64,000 nucleotides of DNA from Pelagovum pacificum (GCF_016134045.1 NZ_CP065915.1:1240001-1304000); one strand, 5' to 3'. Positions 35,552 through 44,389 are shown, counted from the first letter of the stretch. Numbers and translations: made by a program. The notes: generated by a model from the letters alone, not told the origin.

Positions 35552-37402
35552 TCACCAGACGATCGGGTGGGTTTTCCCGTTGGTGACGTTGACGAAGCCT
35601 TCCGGAGCCCGGGGGCTCGGCGCGACCAGCACCCACCGCCACGGCGCGCAGGTCAGCGTCGCGAAGGCGAGCCGTTCGGGCATGCCCTTCGGCCAACGCG
35701 GCGTCGCGGTCGGCTCCCACATCCAGTCGACCTGTTCGGCGGCCTTGTAGAGCGCCTGCATCTCGGCATCGAGCTCTTCCGCCGAACGGCAGGTCATCAG
35801 GCCACCGACCTCGTAGCGCACAGTCGCGGCGAGTTCTCCCTTCACGACGAGCGCCCAGCCGCCCTGCATCTCGCGCAGCGCGTTGACGGCCTGCGCCATC
35901 GCAGCGTCCGACGATCCGACACACCAGATGTTATGGCTGTCGTGGCCGACCGAACAGGCGAGCGCCGTGTCGTCGGTCGCCGGGCCCGTCCCCTTCCAGA
36001 ACATCTTCGCCACGCCACCGGTGCCGGAATAGCGGTCGACGATGGCGAATTTGGTGATGTTCTGGTCCCTGTCGCGCTGCACCGCGCCGTCGATCACCGG
36101 CAGCGTGGCCTCGAGGAAATCGTCCCACCAGTGGAAGGGCCGCAGGACGGCGGCCTGCATCTGGATGCGATCTTCGGGCGCGAGGATGGCGAAGTCCGCG
36201 GGGCTCAACGGCAAGGGCAGGTTCACCGTCCGGGTCGCCCAGTCGGGGTAGTTGATCTTCGCGACTTCGCCGATGTATCGCGGCCCCTCTGACACCTGAA
36301 GCCCGTCCGCCCAGACCTCCGCGATGTCGAGTGTCTCGAGGTCCGACAGCAGCACCACGTCGGCGAAGCGTCCGGGCGCCAGCGAGCCGACCCACGGCGT
36401 CAGGCGCATGTGACGGGCGGGGTTGATCGTGACCATCTGGATCGCGACCTCCGGCGGAATGCCGCATTTCATCGCGAGGCGGACATTGTAGTCGGTTGCG
36501 CCCATCCGGATCGTGTCCGATGCCGATCGGTCGTCGGTGATCAGCGCGAACTGGCTCCAGTCCTGCTGGCCCTCGGCGATAAGGCCTGCGAAGATCTCTT
36601 CCATCGACTGCGGGCGGATCTCGCAGAACAGGCCCCGGCGCAGCTTTTCGCGGACTTCCCGCGCGCCGCGCCCCTCGTGGTCCGAGGCGAGGCCGGCGGC
36701 GGCGAAGGCGTTGATCTCCGGCAGTTCGGTCAGGCCGGCGGCGTGACCCTCGACCACGCCACGGCCCGCGAAGGTCGCCCCGATCATTCCCCAGAGCCGC
36801 TCGTAGGCCGGGTTCTCCGGGTTCCAGACGGCGGGCCAGTCCATCACCTCGTCGAGGCCGGCGACCATCGGGTGAGCCATGAATGCCGTCTGCTCGGGGC
36901 CGCCGAACCAGCCGCCGCTCGATTCGTAGCCCGTCGGGGGAACGGCCGAGCCGGGGAGGGGGAAGATCTTGTTCGGCATTCCCGCGCGACGCGCCATCAG
37001 CCAGAAGTCGAGGTTGTGGGGGCCATCGACGTTGCTGAATTCGTGGCTCGCCTCGCAGGTCCAGGTGCAGCCGCGCGGGATCACCATCGCGGCGTCCCAT
37101 TCGGGCGTCAGGTGAGTGGATTCGATATGCTTGTGCGCTTCACCGAAGCCCGGCACCGCCATCAGGTCGGGGCGGTCGTGCCGCTCCGCCGCCGCGCCGG
37201 GCCAAGTGCCGGCGGGGCCGACCCACGCGATGCGTTTGCCGGCAATCACGATCTCCTGGTCGTCGAGCCATTCGCGCCCGTGCACGTCCAGCAGCCGACC
37301 CACCCGCAGCACTCGGTCCGCCGGTGCCTTGCCGAGCGCAACGAGCGTCAGCCTCTGGCGGATCGCCACTTCTTCCTTGGGGTCGAGAAACAGGTCGTCC
37401 AT
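35552..37402 (-). CDS. ade: Adenine deaminase
   Basis: Amidohydrolase converting adenine to hypoxanthine and ammonia. The 616 residues carry the metal-binding GFGEAHKHIESTHLTPEW motif near residue 85, an ASDHEGRGAREVREKLRRG segment, ALITDDRSASDTIRMGATDYNV with the C-terminal metal Asp, NPARHMRLTPWVGSLAPGRFADVVLL, and the ade-specific C-terminal region (GHDSHNIWCVGSSDAAMAQAVN). The ATG at complement 37400-37402 overlaps the upstream stop (ATGA). It is the last gene of the minus-strand nucleoside operon. Substrate adenine versus a related base is inferred. Confidence 0.87.
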   Translation of the reverse strand: MDDLFLDPKEEVAIRQRLTLVALGKAPADRVLRVGRLLDVHGREWLDDQEIVIAGKRIAWVGPAGTWPGAAAERHDRPDLMAVPGFGEAHKHIESTHLTPEWDAAMVIPRGCTWTCEASHEFSNVDGPHNLDFWLMARRAGMPNKIFPLPGSAVPPTGYESSGGWFGGPEQTAFMAHPMVAGLDEVMDWPAVWNPENPAYERLWGMIGATFAGRGVVEGHAAGLTELPEINAFAAAGLASDHEGRGAREVREKLRRGLFCEIRPQSMEEIFAGLIAEGQQDWSQFALITDDRSASDTIRMGATDYNVRLAMKCGIPPEVAIQMVTINPARHMRLTPWVGSLAPGRFADVVLLSDLETLDIAEVWADGLQVSEGPRYIGEVAKINYPDWATRTVNLPLPLSPADFAILAPEDRIQMQAAVLRPFHWWDDFLEATLPVIDGAVQRDRDQNITKFAIVDRYSGTGGVAKMFWKGTGPATDDTALACSVGHDSHNIWCVGSSDAAMAQAVNALREMQGGWALVVKGELAATVRYEVGGLMTCRSAEELDAEMQALYKAAEQVDWMWEPTATPRWPKGMPERLAFATLTCAPWRWVLVAPSPRAPEGFVNVTNGKTHPIVW

Positions 37403-38148
37403 CAGAGCCTCCCCGCCGCCCAACCAGCCATCCGCGAGAACAGCGGCGCGTAGCCGTCCCATTCCACGAAAGGCATCGGGGCCCAGTGCGGGCCGCAGTC
37501 CGAGGCGAAAGCGACCGAGCGCCCCTCGCCGAACTGGCCGAGGGCGAGCAGCGGGTCGTCGCCAACCGTCGCGATGACCTCCGCCTCGGGTTTGGCGGTC
37601 AGCCGGTTGTAGCCAAGCAGCGCCGGCCAGTCGCCGAGTCCCTCGGTGATCGCGTGGGCGCGGGCGTCAGGCGTGACGCTGCCGGGCGCCTCGACACGGT
37701 CGTCGTGCCGGGACAGGGTGACGGGCAGGATCTGCTCTATCGCCGTTCCGGCATACTGGCCCTTAGCATCGATGCCCTGGAAGGTGAGGTAGCCGCCGAT
37801 CATGATGAAGCCGCCGCCGCCCGCCACGTAGTCCCGGATCGCGGTGAGCCGGTCGCCGGTGGCCTGACCGCGCACGAATGTATCGGGGTGAAGCAGCAGG
37901 GTGTTCGCACCGATGTCGGACAGGATCACGACGTCGAAGGCGGCAAGCCCGTCTGCGGTGAAGGGAAAGTCCCGTGCCGCGACATGGGCCGGCTGATAGG
38001 TGACCTCCCACCCGGCACCTTCCAGCGCGGCGATCAGCCAGCCGCCGCCCTCTTGGTAGTCGGTGGTGGTGAAGCTGTCGAAGCCCTTCTGGTGGATCGA
38101 ATGCGTGGTCCAGCTTTCGCCGGCAAGCAGCGCACGGGGAGGAGGCAT
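37402..38148 (-). CDS. GATase1-like (DUF1355-type) protein
   Basis: A 248-residue protein with a class I glutamine-amidotransferase-like fold. The sequence LAGESWTTHSIHQKGFDSFTTTDYQEG, FDVVILSDIGANTLLLHPDTF and AGGGGFIMIGGYLTFQGIDAKGQYAGTAIEQILPV matches the family I know as GATase1_like (PF07090). The catalytic Cys position seems absent, with no Cys in the nucleophile elbow region, so it may be non-catalytic or use another mechanism. It overlaps adenine deaminase and follows the LacI gene by five bases. Function in nucleoside metabolism is unknown. Confidence 0.78.
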   Translation of the reverse strand: MPPPRALLAGESWTTHSIHQKGFDSFTTTDYQEGGGWLIAALEGAGWEVTYQPAHVAARDFPFTADGLAAFDVVILSDIGANTLLLHPDTFVRGQATGDRLTAIRDYVAGGGGFIMIGGYLTFQGIDAKGQYAGTAIEQILPVTLSRHDDRVEAPGSVTPDARAHAITEGLGDWPALLGYNRLTAKPEAEVIATVGDDPLLALGQFGEGRSVAFASDCGPHWAPMPFVEWDGYAPLFSRMAGWAAGRL

Positions 38149-38153
38149 GGCAG

Positions 38154-39149
38154 TCAGCTCCTTGGTTTTGCTGTTGAATTGCGCACCGTCAGCGACACCG
38201 GAAGCCGGACGAGCGGTTCGACCTGCTTGCCGTCCATCACAGCGCGCAAATGTGAGAAGGCGAGGCGGCCGAGCTCGGCGACCGGCTGGTGTACCGTCGT
38301 CAGCGCCGGTGCGACGAGGGCGGAGTAGCGCATGTCGTCGAACCCGGTGATCGAGATGTCGCCGGGCACGTCGATGCCGGCCTCTCGGAACGTTTCGATC
38401 AGGCCGATGGCGATATCGTCGGCGGCCGCCACGATCGCGGTCGGAAGCGGGCCTTCGGCAAGGAGCTGGCGCGCCGCCTCCCGACCGGACGCGCGGCTGT
38501 AGTCTCCGGCGATGACGCGACCGCGCGGCAGGCCCGCCGCGTCCAGCGCGTCCGCCCAGCCCTGTTCGCGCTCGACGACGCTCATCACGCCGGCGGGGCC
38601 GGTGACCGTGGCGATGTCGCGATGACCGAGCGCGACAAGATGTTCGGTCGCGATCCGCCCCCCGGCGCGGTTCTCGACGAAGATGCGTGACTGCGCGGCG
38701 CCGGGAATGTCCTCGTCGATGATGACCAGGTTGCCGAGCCCGTCGAGCGCCCTCGCCAGGGTGCCGTCGTCGGCCCGGTTCGTCATCATGATGAGCCCGT
38801 CGACATGCCGGTCGCGCAACCGCTTGGTGGCGGTTACCTCGCGACTGGCATCACCGCGAGTGGAGGAAATATAGACATCATATCCGTGGCTTGCGGCCTC
38901 ATCTTCGACCACTGCGGCAAGTTCGGCGAAGAACGGGTTGGAGATCTCGGGTGTCACGAGGCCGATCGCCTCGGTCCGGCCGGTCGAGAGGCGCTTGGCC
39001 ATCAGGTTCGGCCGGTAGTCGAGCGCCTTGATCGCGGCGTCGATCCGCGCCTGGGTCGCCGCGGGCAGCTTGATCCGTCCGTTCAGGTGCCGGGAGACCG
39101 CCGCGGGCGAGACATTCGCCATCCGCGCGACATCGCTCAGCGTGGCCAT
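38154..39149 (-). CDS. LacI-family transcriptional regulator
   Basis: A 331-residue repressor. The N-terminal helix-turn-helix and hinge (LSDVARMANVSPAAVSRHLNG, then DAAIKALDYRPNLMAKRL) are typical of LacI/PurR. The periplasmic-binding-like effector domain follows (IGLVTPEISNPFFAELAAVVE through GDISITGFDDMRYSALVAPALTTVHQP). Its gene lies within the cdd-to-ade operon and overlaps the end of the creatininase-family gene by 13 bases. The dyad at 40937-40950 is the best operator candidate. The effector is probably a purine or nucleoside, inferred from neighbours. Confidence 0.9.
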   Translation of the reverse strand: MATLSDVARMANVSPAAVSRHLNGRIKLPAATQARIDAAIKALDYRPNLMAKRLSTGRTEAIGLVTPEISNPFFAELAAVVEDEAASHGYDVYISSTRGDASREVTATKRLRDRHVDGLIMMTNRADDGTLARALDGLGNLVIIDEDIPGAAQSRIFVENRAGGRIATEHLVALGHRDIATVTGPAGVMSVVEREQGWADALDAAGLPRGRVIAGDYSRASGREAARQLLAEGPLPTAIVAAADDIAIGLIETFREAGIDVPGDISITGFDDMRYSALVAPALTTVHQPVAELGRLAFSHLRAVMDGKQVEPLVRLPVSLTVRNSTAKPRS

Positions 39150-39886
39150 GCCGGGGCTCCGATGCGGTTTTCCTCGCAGAAGGCCGCGATGAGGGGAAGG
39201 CAATTCTCCACGATCTCGGCGATCATCGCGGCGCCCTTTTCGGCCGTAGCGGGGCGCGGGTCGCCGAAGGCGCCGCTCTCGTTGAACTCTCTCAGCTGCA
39301 TCGGGCGGGTGCCGAAATCTTCCGGAAACTCGGGATATTCCGGCGCGGCCTTGTCGAGCCGCACCACGTCGGGCGCGAGCGCGAACATCATCGACGTCTC
39401 GACCTCGTCGGCATGGAAGAAGTGGTTTCCGGCCGGGATGCTGTCGCAATGCCTTGCCGCGATGTCCTCAAGCCCCGGATAGTCGAGCGCCAGCACCGGC
39501 AAGCCGACATCGGCCAAGCGCACCGCTGCCTCTGCCGCTGGGCCCCGGTTTCCGAAATGACCGTTCAGCGTGATCAGCGCGGGATGACCGATCCGCTCGA
39601 CGCCTCGTCCGACATCGGTGATGACGGCGGCAAGTGTCTCTGGCGACAGGGAAATCGTGCCGGGGAACGCCTCGTTGTTCCATGCGTCGCCATAGGTGAT
39701 CGGGGGCAGACATACTGCGCCGATCCGGTCGGCAAGCGCACGGGCGACGCCGGTGGCGAGCACCGTATCGACTGTCAGTGGCAGGTGGGGGCCGTGCTGC
39801 TCCGTCGCGCCGAGCGGCAGGATGGCGAGCCGGTCGCTCGCTCCGCCGGCCTCGCCCCATGTCATCTGAGCGTAGTCCAGCTTCAT
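39137..39886 (-). CDS. Creatininase-family amidohydrolase
   Basis: A 249-residue metal-dependent hydrolase of the creatininase family. LPLGATEQHGPHLPLTVDT carries the metal-binding Glu and His, LNGHFGNRGPAAEAAV the next ligands, and FHADEVETSMMFAL the HAxEVETS-type motif. Members hydrolyse creatinine or cyclic amides, or deformylate formylamino-pyrimidines in flavin and deazaflavin synthesis. In this cluster a ring-opened purine or pyrimidine-like substrate is plausible but unproven. The ATG overlaps the cdd stop (ATGA). Confidence 0.84.
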   Translation of the reverse strand: MKLDYAQMTWGEAGGASDRLAILPLGATEQHGPHLPLTVDTVLATGVARALADRIGAVCLPPITYGDAWNNEAFPGTISLSPETLAAVITDVGRGVERIGHPALITLNGHFGNRGPAAEAAVRLADVGLPVLALDYPGLEDIAARHCDSIPAGNHFFHADEVETSMMFALAPDVVRLDKAAPEYPEFPEDFGTRPMQLREFNESGAFGDPRPATAEKGAAMIAEIVENCLPLIAAFCEENRIGAPAWPR

Positions 39887-40797
39887 GCCGGCCAGTCCAG
39901 AAGGTGGAGTGCCGCGCCGGGCGCGACCTTGCCCAGCAGGTCCGCCGTCGGCGCGGCATAGTCGACGGATCCGCCGCGCTGAAGCAGCCATGCCTGTCTG
40001 ACATCGGATGGACGTCCGCCATTCGCGATCAGTTGTACGAATGCGGACATGACTGGCTGGATCGTCGGATTGAAGGCGACGCTTTCGATCACGAACCCGC
40101 AAACAGACAGTTGCCCGGTATCGAGCACGAGTGCGGAAACGGACCCGGAGTAGGGCGCATGCGCGCGGCCGGCCTCCGCGGTCAGCAGGTCTCTGACCGG
40201 TTCCGGACAATGGCCTGTAATCGTTACCGGCAACGTTTTCTCCGGCAGCGCACCCGGCTGCCCGAGGGCTGTCGGGGAGAACGGCCAGGGGTAGAGGTCG
40301 GACAGCGAAAGCCGGTGCCCGTGCGGGTCGACGATCATCAGCGTCTCACCGGATGCGTGTTCGGCAAGGCACTGGCGGCAATGGGCGCAGGGGTGCGCCT
40401 CGGTGATGGCGAGCGTGGCGAGCCTGAGGCCGAGGTGATGCGCGCGGATCGCGACGAAGCCCTCGCCATGCAACGTAAAGCCGAGGTTGGTCCCCGGCCA
40501 TTCGAGGTTTCCGCCGAGAATGACGGTCCCGTCGGTCGCCACTCCGACCGCGCCGACATGGAAATCGGAGATCGGTGGCGCCGCGATCTCACGCGCCAGC
40601 GGAAGCAGGTGGAGGCCGAGCTCCTCCCGGCTCTCCAGGCCGAATCGCGTGACCAGATCTTCGGTCTTCGCGGGTTCAAGAATCAGTCCCCGACTCATGG
40701 CGGACCGGGCGGCGGAGAGCAGTCCGGTCACATCGCGGGAGGCGAGGCGATCCGGGATCCCGGCGTCCCTTGGGAAGGGGGAGTCCTGAAGCGCCAT
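39883..40797 (-). CDS. cdd: Cytidine deaminase
   Basis: Deaminates cytidine and deoxycytidine to uridine forms. At 304 residues it corresponds to the two-domain E. coli-type enzyme. The N-terminal catalytic domain has HVGAVGVATDGTVILGGNLEWPG, the proton-relay Glu in HGEGF (usually HAE) and the zinc motif PCAHCRQCLAE. The C-terminal half is the inactive repeat domain. The ATG at complement 40795-40797 follows GGAGAA; an open extension upstream to 40917 lacks a ribosome site. It is the first gene of the minus-strand operon. Confidence 0.9.
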   Translation of the reverse strand: MALQDSPFPRDAGIPDRLASRDVTGLLSAARSAMSRGLILEPAKTEDLVTRFGLESREELGLHLLPLAREIAAPPISDFHVGAVGVATDGTVILGGNLEWPGTNLGFTLHGEGFVAIRAHHLGLRLATLAITEAHPCAHCRQCLAEHASGETLMIVDPHGHRLSLSDLYPWPFSPTALGQPGALPEKTLPVTITGHCPEPVRDLLTAEAGRAHAPYSGSVSALVLDTGQLSVCGFVIESVAFNPTIQPVMSAFVQLIANGGRPSDVRQAWLLQRGGSVDYAAPTADLLGKVAPGAALHLLDWPA

Positions 40798-40901
40798 CAG
40801 GATTCTCCGTTGCGCCCGCGCAGGCGCTCCGGGCAGTTTGCCGGTTTTTTGGGCGACCGGGGGCGGCGCCTGACCGACGCCGGCATGTGATCGAATTGCA
40901 T

Positions 40902-40929
40902 TTGACACCGCCTGCACATTCGCGATTAT
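40902..40929 (+). promoter_or_regulatory. Candidate promoter of the nucleoside import operon
   Basis: TTGACA (40902-40907) is a perfect -35 box; GATTAT (40924-40929) is a moderate -10 at 16 bases spacing. Predicted transcription start is near 40936, immediately before the operator dyad. Confidence 0.5.
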
Positions 40930-40933
40930 CCTA

Positions 40934-40963
40934 CTAGTAAATCGCTTTACCGAGCCCCGTCAA
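40934..40963 (-). promoter_or_regulatory. Candidate promoter of the minus-strand cdd operon
   Basis: On the minus strand TTGACG (complement 40958-40963) is followed after 18 bases by TACTAG (complement 40934-40939), a weak -10. The LacI-type dyad lies between the two boxes, so one repressor could silence both directions. The leader to cdd would be about 130 bases. Confidence 0.35.
40937..40950. promoter_or_regulatory. LacI/PurR-type operator GTAAATCGCTTTAC
   Basis: A 14-bp near-perfect dyad centred on CG, with arms GTAAA and TTTAC, 13 bases upstream of the amidohydrolase ATG. The central CG and A/T-rich half sites match the general form of LacI-family operators. With the LacI gene inside the divergent operon, autoregulated control of both operons is the natural reading. 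Confidence 0.7.
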
Positions 40964-42307
40964 ATGAGTTCTGCTCTCCTTCACAACGCCATGGTCCTGA
41001 CGGTCGATGCACAAAATACGTGCTACGATTCCGGCTGGGTAACGGTCGTGGATGGACGAATTTCCGGCTGCGGGAAGGCCGCGGATCGCCCGGACGAAAG
41101 CGGCTTCGACGAGGTGCATGACCTTGCCGGTCACTTGCTGATGCCGGGGTTGGTGAACGCCCACACCCATGCTGCCATGGTCCTGTTCCGGGGCCGGTCG
41201 GAGGGGCATTCGCTCCTCACGATGGAGGGCTGGTACGACACGATTCGGCTTCCCGAACTCGCGATGGAATCGGGCGACGTCGGGCCGGCGGTCGCGCTGT
41301 CCTGCGCGGAGATGGCTCTGTCGGGCACGACGACGTTCTGCGAGCAGTACTTCTTTGCCGAAGAGATCGCCGAAGCGGTCGAACGCGCCGGGCTTCGGGC
41401 CGTCATCGCCTACGGAATCGTGGAGTTGGGCGACCGGGAGCGGGGCATCTCCGAACTTGCCGCCGCGTCGGACTTCGTGCGTCGCCAGCGGCGGGCCGAG
41501 GGGCGGATCGTGCCGTGGTTCGGCCCCCACGCACCTTACGTCGACAATTCCGAGGCGCTCCTGCAGGACGAGGTGGCCATGGCGGCCGAGCTTGGCTGCG
41601 GGTTGCATCTGCACATGGCGGCGGGGCCCGAGGACAACGAGATCACGCTGGCCCGCTATGACAAGAGTGCCAGCCAGGCTCTTGAAGAGGCGGGATTTTT
41701 CAAGGGGCGGGTACATGCTGCGCATTGCCTCGACCTTTCGGCTGAGGACATCGCGGTTTTCGCGCGGGCGGAGGCGGCGTCGGTCGTTCAATGTGCGTCT
41801 GCCGGGTTCCGGTCGGGGCGGGGGATGATCTGCCCGGTCGTCGACTTGCGCGCGGCCGGCGTGACCGTGGCGCTCGGCACCGACAACGTCGCGGCGAACA
41901 ACGCCTACGACATGGTGCTGGAGATGCGGATGGCGGGGCACGCGGCGTCGCACCGCCAGGGCAAGGCGCAACCGATCCCGGCGAGAGAGCTCGTGCGGAT
42001 GGCGACGATCGAGGGGGCGAAGGCGCTCGGCCTCGATCACGAGATCGGCTCCATCGAAGCCGGCAAGTCCGCCGACCTCGCCTGTTTCGACATGCGCGGC
42101 GCGGGTTGGTCCGAAGTGCCGGAGGTCGAGGCGGCGCTGGTCTACTCCGGCTCGGGGCGGGACCTGCGGCACAGCTGGATCGCGGGGGAGCAGATCGTGC
42201 GCGACCGGGAACTGGTCAGACGTCCGTTTGAGGACATCCGGGCCGAATATTCGAAAACTTATGCGGACTACTGGACACGTGTCTCGCAGATGGCGGAGGT
42301 CGCATGA
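40964..42307 (+). CDS. Amidohydrolase, MTA/SAH or nucleobase deaminase-like
   Basis: A 447-residue member of the amidohydrolase subgroup with SsnA, TrzN/AtzA and methylthioadenosine/S-adenosylhomocysteine deaminases. Metal and catalytic motifs: LMPGLVNAHTHAAMVLFRG, GPHAPYVD, CGLHLHMAAGPED, RVHAAHCLDL and ALGTDNVAANNAYD. The sequence position and operon context fit a purine or nucleoside deaminase, perhaps for guanine or adenosine derivatives. Exact substrate cannot be read. It overlaps the nucleoside hydrolase gene by four bases. Confidence 0.85.
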   Translation: MSSALLHNAMVLTVDAQNTCYDSGWVTVVDGRISGCGKAADRPDESGFDEVHDLAGHLLMPGLVNAHTHAAMVLFRGRSEGHSLLTMEGWYDTIRLPELAMESGDVGPAVALSCAEMALSGTTTFCEQYFFAEEIAEAVERAGLRAVIAYGIVELGDRERGISELAAASDFVRRQRRAEGRIVPWFGPHAPYVDNSEALLQDEVAMAAELGCGLHLHMAAGPEDNEITLARYDKSASQALEEAGFFKGRVHAAHCLDLSAEDIAVFARAEAASVVQCASAGFRSGRGMICPVVDLRAAGVTVALGTDNVAANNAYDMVLEMRMAGHAASHRQGKAQPIPARELVRMATIEGAKALGLDHEIGSIEAGKSADLACFDMRGAGWSEVPEVEAALVYSGSGRDLRHSWIAGEQIVRDRELVRRPFEDIRAEYSKTYADYWTRVSQMAEVA

Positions 42308-43287
42308 GCCGCAATCCCCTGATCCTCGACACCGATGGCGGGATCGACGACGCGCAGGCGCTGGTTATGCTGCTGGCCCACGGCGTGCGGCCCGTCGCCG
42401 TTACGACTGTCTTCGGCAACGTGCCGCTGGAGCTCGCGACGCGCAACATGCAGGCGGTTCTCGCGCTTTGCGAAGCGGCGGAGATCCCGGTCATCTCCGG
42501 CCAGTCTGCACCGCTGTCGCAGCCGATGGTGAACGCGACGCATGTCCACGGAGAGGACGGCCTCGGCGGGGCGGATATCCCGGCGGATCTGCCGCCGATC
42601 GCGGGAACCGACGCGGTCGGATTCCTGCGCGAGATGATATCGGGCCAGATGGAGCAGGGTGGCAAGACCGACCTGCTGATGATCGGGCCCCTGACCAACC
42701 TCGCGGTCGCGCTGACGCTTGATCCCGGACTTGCGTCCGGTATCGGACAACTGACCATTATGGGCGGAACCGTTTACGGACGCGGCAACACCACGCCGGC
42801 GGCGGAGTTCAACATCTACGCCGACCCGGAAGCCGCCGACATCGTGCTCCGCGCCGACATCCCGACCCTGATCGTGCCTTGGGAACCCTGCGTGAGCCAC
42901 TTCGTGGACGGTGCGGCGATGGATCTGCTGTTCGACGGTCATGCCGACACGCCGCTTGGCAAGTTCAACAAGGCGATCGCCGACCGATCGCGCCATGTCG
43001 CGGTGAGCTACGGTGGCGACGACGTGTTCCGCTTCGTCGATCCGTTCGCGGCCGCGGTGGTGATTGACCCGGACCTGATCCGCACGACGACCGACGCGAG
43101 CAGCGCCGTTGCGCTGGCGCCGGGGCTGACGCGGGGGATGACGCTGGTCGATCCGTCACGACGCCTCGGCACGCCGCCCGTCACCTTCATCGAAACCGGC
43201 GACGTCGCGCGCCTGACCGAGATCTACGCCGCCTCCGTCCGGTGGCATCCGTCACGACAAAAAGAAGCTCAGCCAGCAGGAGAGTAA
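42304..43287 (+). CDS. Nucleoside hydrolase (IunH/Rih family)
   Basis: Cleaves ribonucleosides to base and ribose with a calcium-bound active site. The 327 residues start with LILDTDGGIDDAQALVMLLA, the DxDxGxDD metal motif (D9, D11, D15, D16). NVPLELATRNMQAVLALCEAAEIPVISG and LLMIGPLTNLAVAL follow, then IMGGTVYGRGNTTPAAEFNIYADPEAADIVL with the catalytic-site Asn-Glu-Asp region, and a final DPFAAAVVIDPDL. Specificity among purine or pyrimidine nucleosides is unknown. Coupled to the upstream gene; the binding-protein gene follows two bases later. Confidence 0.92.
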   Translation: MSRNPLILDTDGGIDDAQALVMLLAHGVRPVAVTTVFGNVPLELATRNMQAVLALCEAAEIPVISGQSAPLSQPMVNATHVHGEDGLGGADIPADLPPIAGTDAVGFLREMISGQMEQGGKTDLLMIGPLTNLAVALTLDPGLASGIGQLTIMGGTVYGRGNTTPAAEFNIYADPEAADIVLRADIPTLIVPWEPCVSHFVDGAAMDLLFDGHADTPLGKFNKAIADRSRHVAVSYGGDDVFRFVDPFAAAVVIDPDLIRTTTDASSAVALAPGLTRGMTLVDPSRRLGTPPVTFIETGDVARLTEIYAASVRWHPSRQKEAQPAGE

Positions 43288-43289
43288 GA

Positions 43290-44330
43290 ATGCCCATGAA
43301 GTTCACCCGCCGCCGCGCGGCGCAATTGATGCTCTGCACGGCGCTGTCCGGCGCCGCCATGCCCGCGCTTGCGCAGGAATTCACCGCCGACGATCCGATG
43401 GAGGTCGCGCTCGTGCTGCACGGCACGCTCGGCGACAAGAGCTTCTTCGATTCCGCCGCCGCCGGGATGGAGCGGGCCGAAGCGGAGTTGCCGGTCGACG
43501 TGACGATCATCGAGGCCGGGCTGGACCGTGGCCGCTGGGAGCCGGCACTCGCCGACGCGGCCGACCAAGGGTTCGACGTCATCATCGCCGGCACCTGGGA
43601 GATGAACGGCTTCATGCAGGACCTCGCGCCGGACTATCCGGACCAGAAGTTCATCCTGTTCGATGACACGCCCGATTTCTCCACCGGAGAGTTCGGCAAC
43701 ATCATCGCGATCACCTACAAGACCTCGACCGCCGCTTACCTCGCGGGCTACGCCGCCGCGATGATCTCGGAGACCGGCAAGCTGGGTGAGATCCTCGGCG
43801 TCGAGGGCTCGACCGTGGTCGAGTTCGCCGTCGGCTTCGAGCAAGGCGCGATGGCTGCCAACCCGGATGTCGAAGTGACGCGCGCCGTCGCCGGCAGCTT
43901 CACCGACCCGGCGAAGGGCAAGGAACTGGCGCTCGCCCAGTTCAGCCAGGGTGTCGACGTGGTGTTCCCGATCGCCGGGGGCACAGGCATCGGCGCGCTG
44001 CAGGCCGCGCGGGATGAGGGCATGTGGGCCGTTGGTGTCGACAGCGACCAGGCCGAGATTTTCGAGCCCTCCGATCCGGAGCAGGCCGCCGTGATCTTCA
44101 CCTCCGTCGAGAAGAAGATCGGCGACAGCCTGTTCGACGTTCTGGAGCAGACGCTGGACGGCACGGCCGCCTACGGCACGACGCTGCTGCTTGGCCTTGC
44201 CGACGGGGCCGTCGGGATCTCCAAGAACGATTACTACATGGAGAGCGTGCCCGAAGAGGTCCGGACCCAGGTCGACGAGATCGAACAGCAGATCATCAAC
44301 GGTGAGATCACGGTCGACTCCGTGATGTGA
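43290..44330 (+). CDS. BMP-family nucleoside-type substrate-binding protein
   Basis: A 346-residue periplasmic binding protein of the basic-membrane-protein/PnrA family, known for purine nucleosides. The signal peptide (MPMKFTRRRAAQLMLCTALSGAAMPALAQ, cut near ALA|QE) is twin-arginine-like only by chance of RRR. Family marks are LVLHGTLGDKSFFDSAAAGMERAE, VIIAGTWEM, KTSTAAYLAGYAAAMIS, VVFPIAGGTGIGALQAA and GVDSDQAEIF. AGGAG (43278-43282) supports the ATG at 43290. It feeds the ABC importer encoded next. A strong stem-loop follows. Confidence 0.9.
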   Translation: MPMKFTRRRAAQLMLCTALSGAAMPALAQEFTADDPMEVALVLHGTLGDKSFFDSAAAGMERAEAELPVDVTIIEAGLDRGRWEPALADAADQGFDVIIAGTWEMNGFMQDLAPDYPDQKFILFDDTPDFSTGEFGNIIAITYKTSTAAYLAGYAAAMISETGKLGEILGVEGSTVVEFAVGFEQGAMAANPDVEVTRAVAGSFTDPAKGKELALAQFSQGVDVVFPIAGGTGIGALQAARDEGMWAVGVDSDQAEIFEPSDPEQAAVIFTSVEKKIGDSLFDVLEQTLDGTAAYGTTLLLGLADGAVGISKNDYYMESVPEEVRTQVDEIEQQIINGEITVDSVM

Positions 44331-44339
44331 TCCTTCCCC

Positions 44340-44366
44340 GGTGCCGCGCCTGTCGGGCGCGGCACC
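44340..44366 (+). promoter_or_regulatory. Stem-loop after the binding-protein gene
   Basis: GGTGCCGCGCC (44340-44350) pairs perfectly with GGCGCGGCACC (44356-44366) around TGTCG. There is no T-run and the operon continues, so it is probably an RNA 3'-stabiliser that raises binding-protein mRNA over the downstream transporter genes, as in other binding-protein-dependent systems. Confidence 0.6.
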
Positions 44367-44389
44367 ACTCCGCCGGGCAGGAGGCGAGT

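Noticed and set aside
37403..37462. Longer N terminus for adenine deaminase
   Set aside because: The open extension lies entirely within the end of the upstream GATase1-like gene, and the ATGA overlap gives a natural start at 37402.
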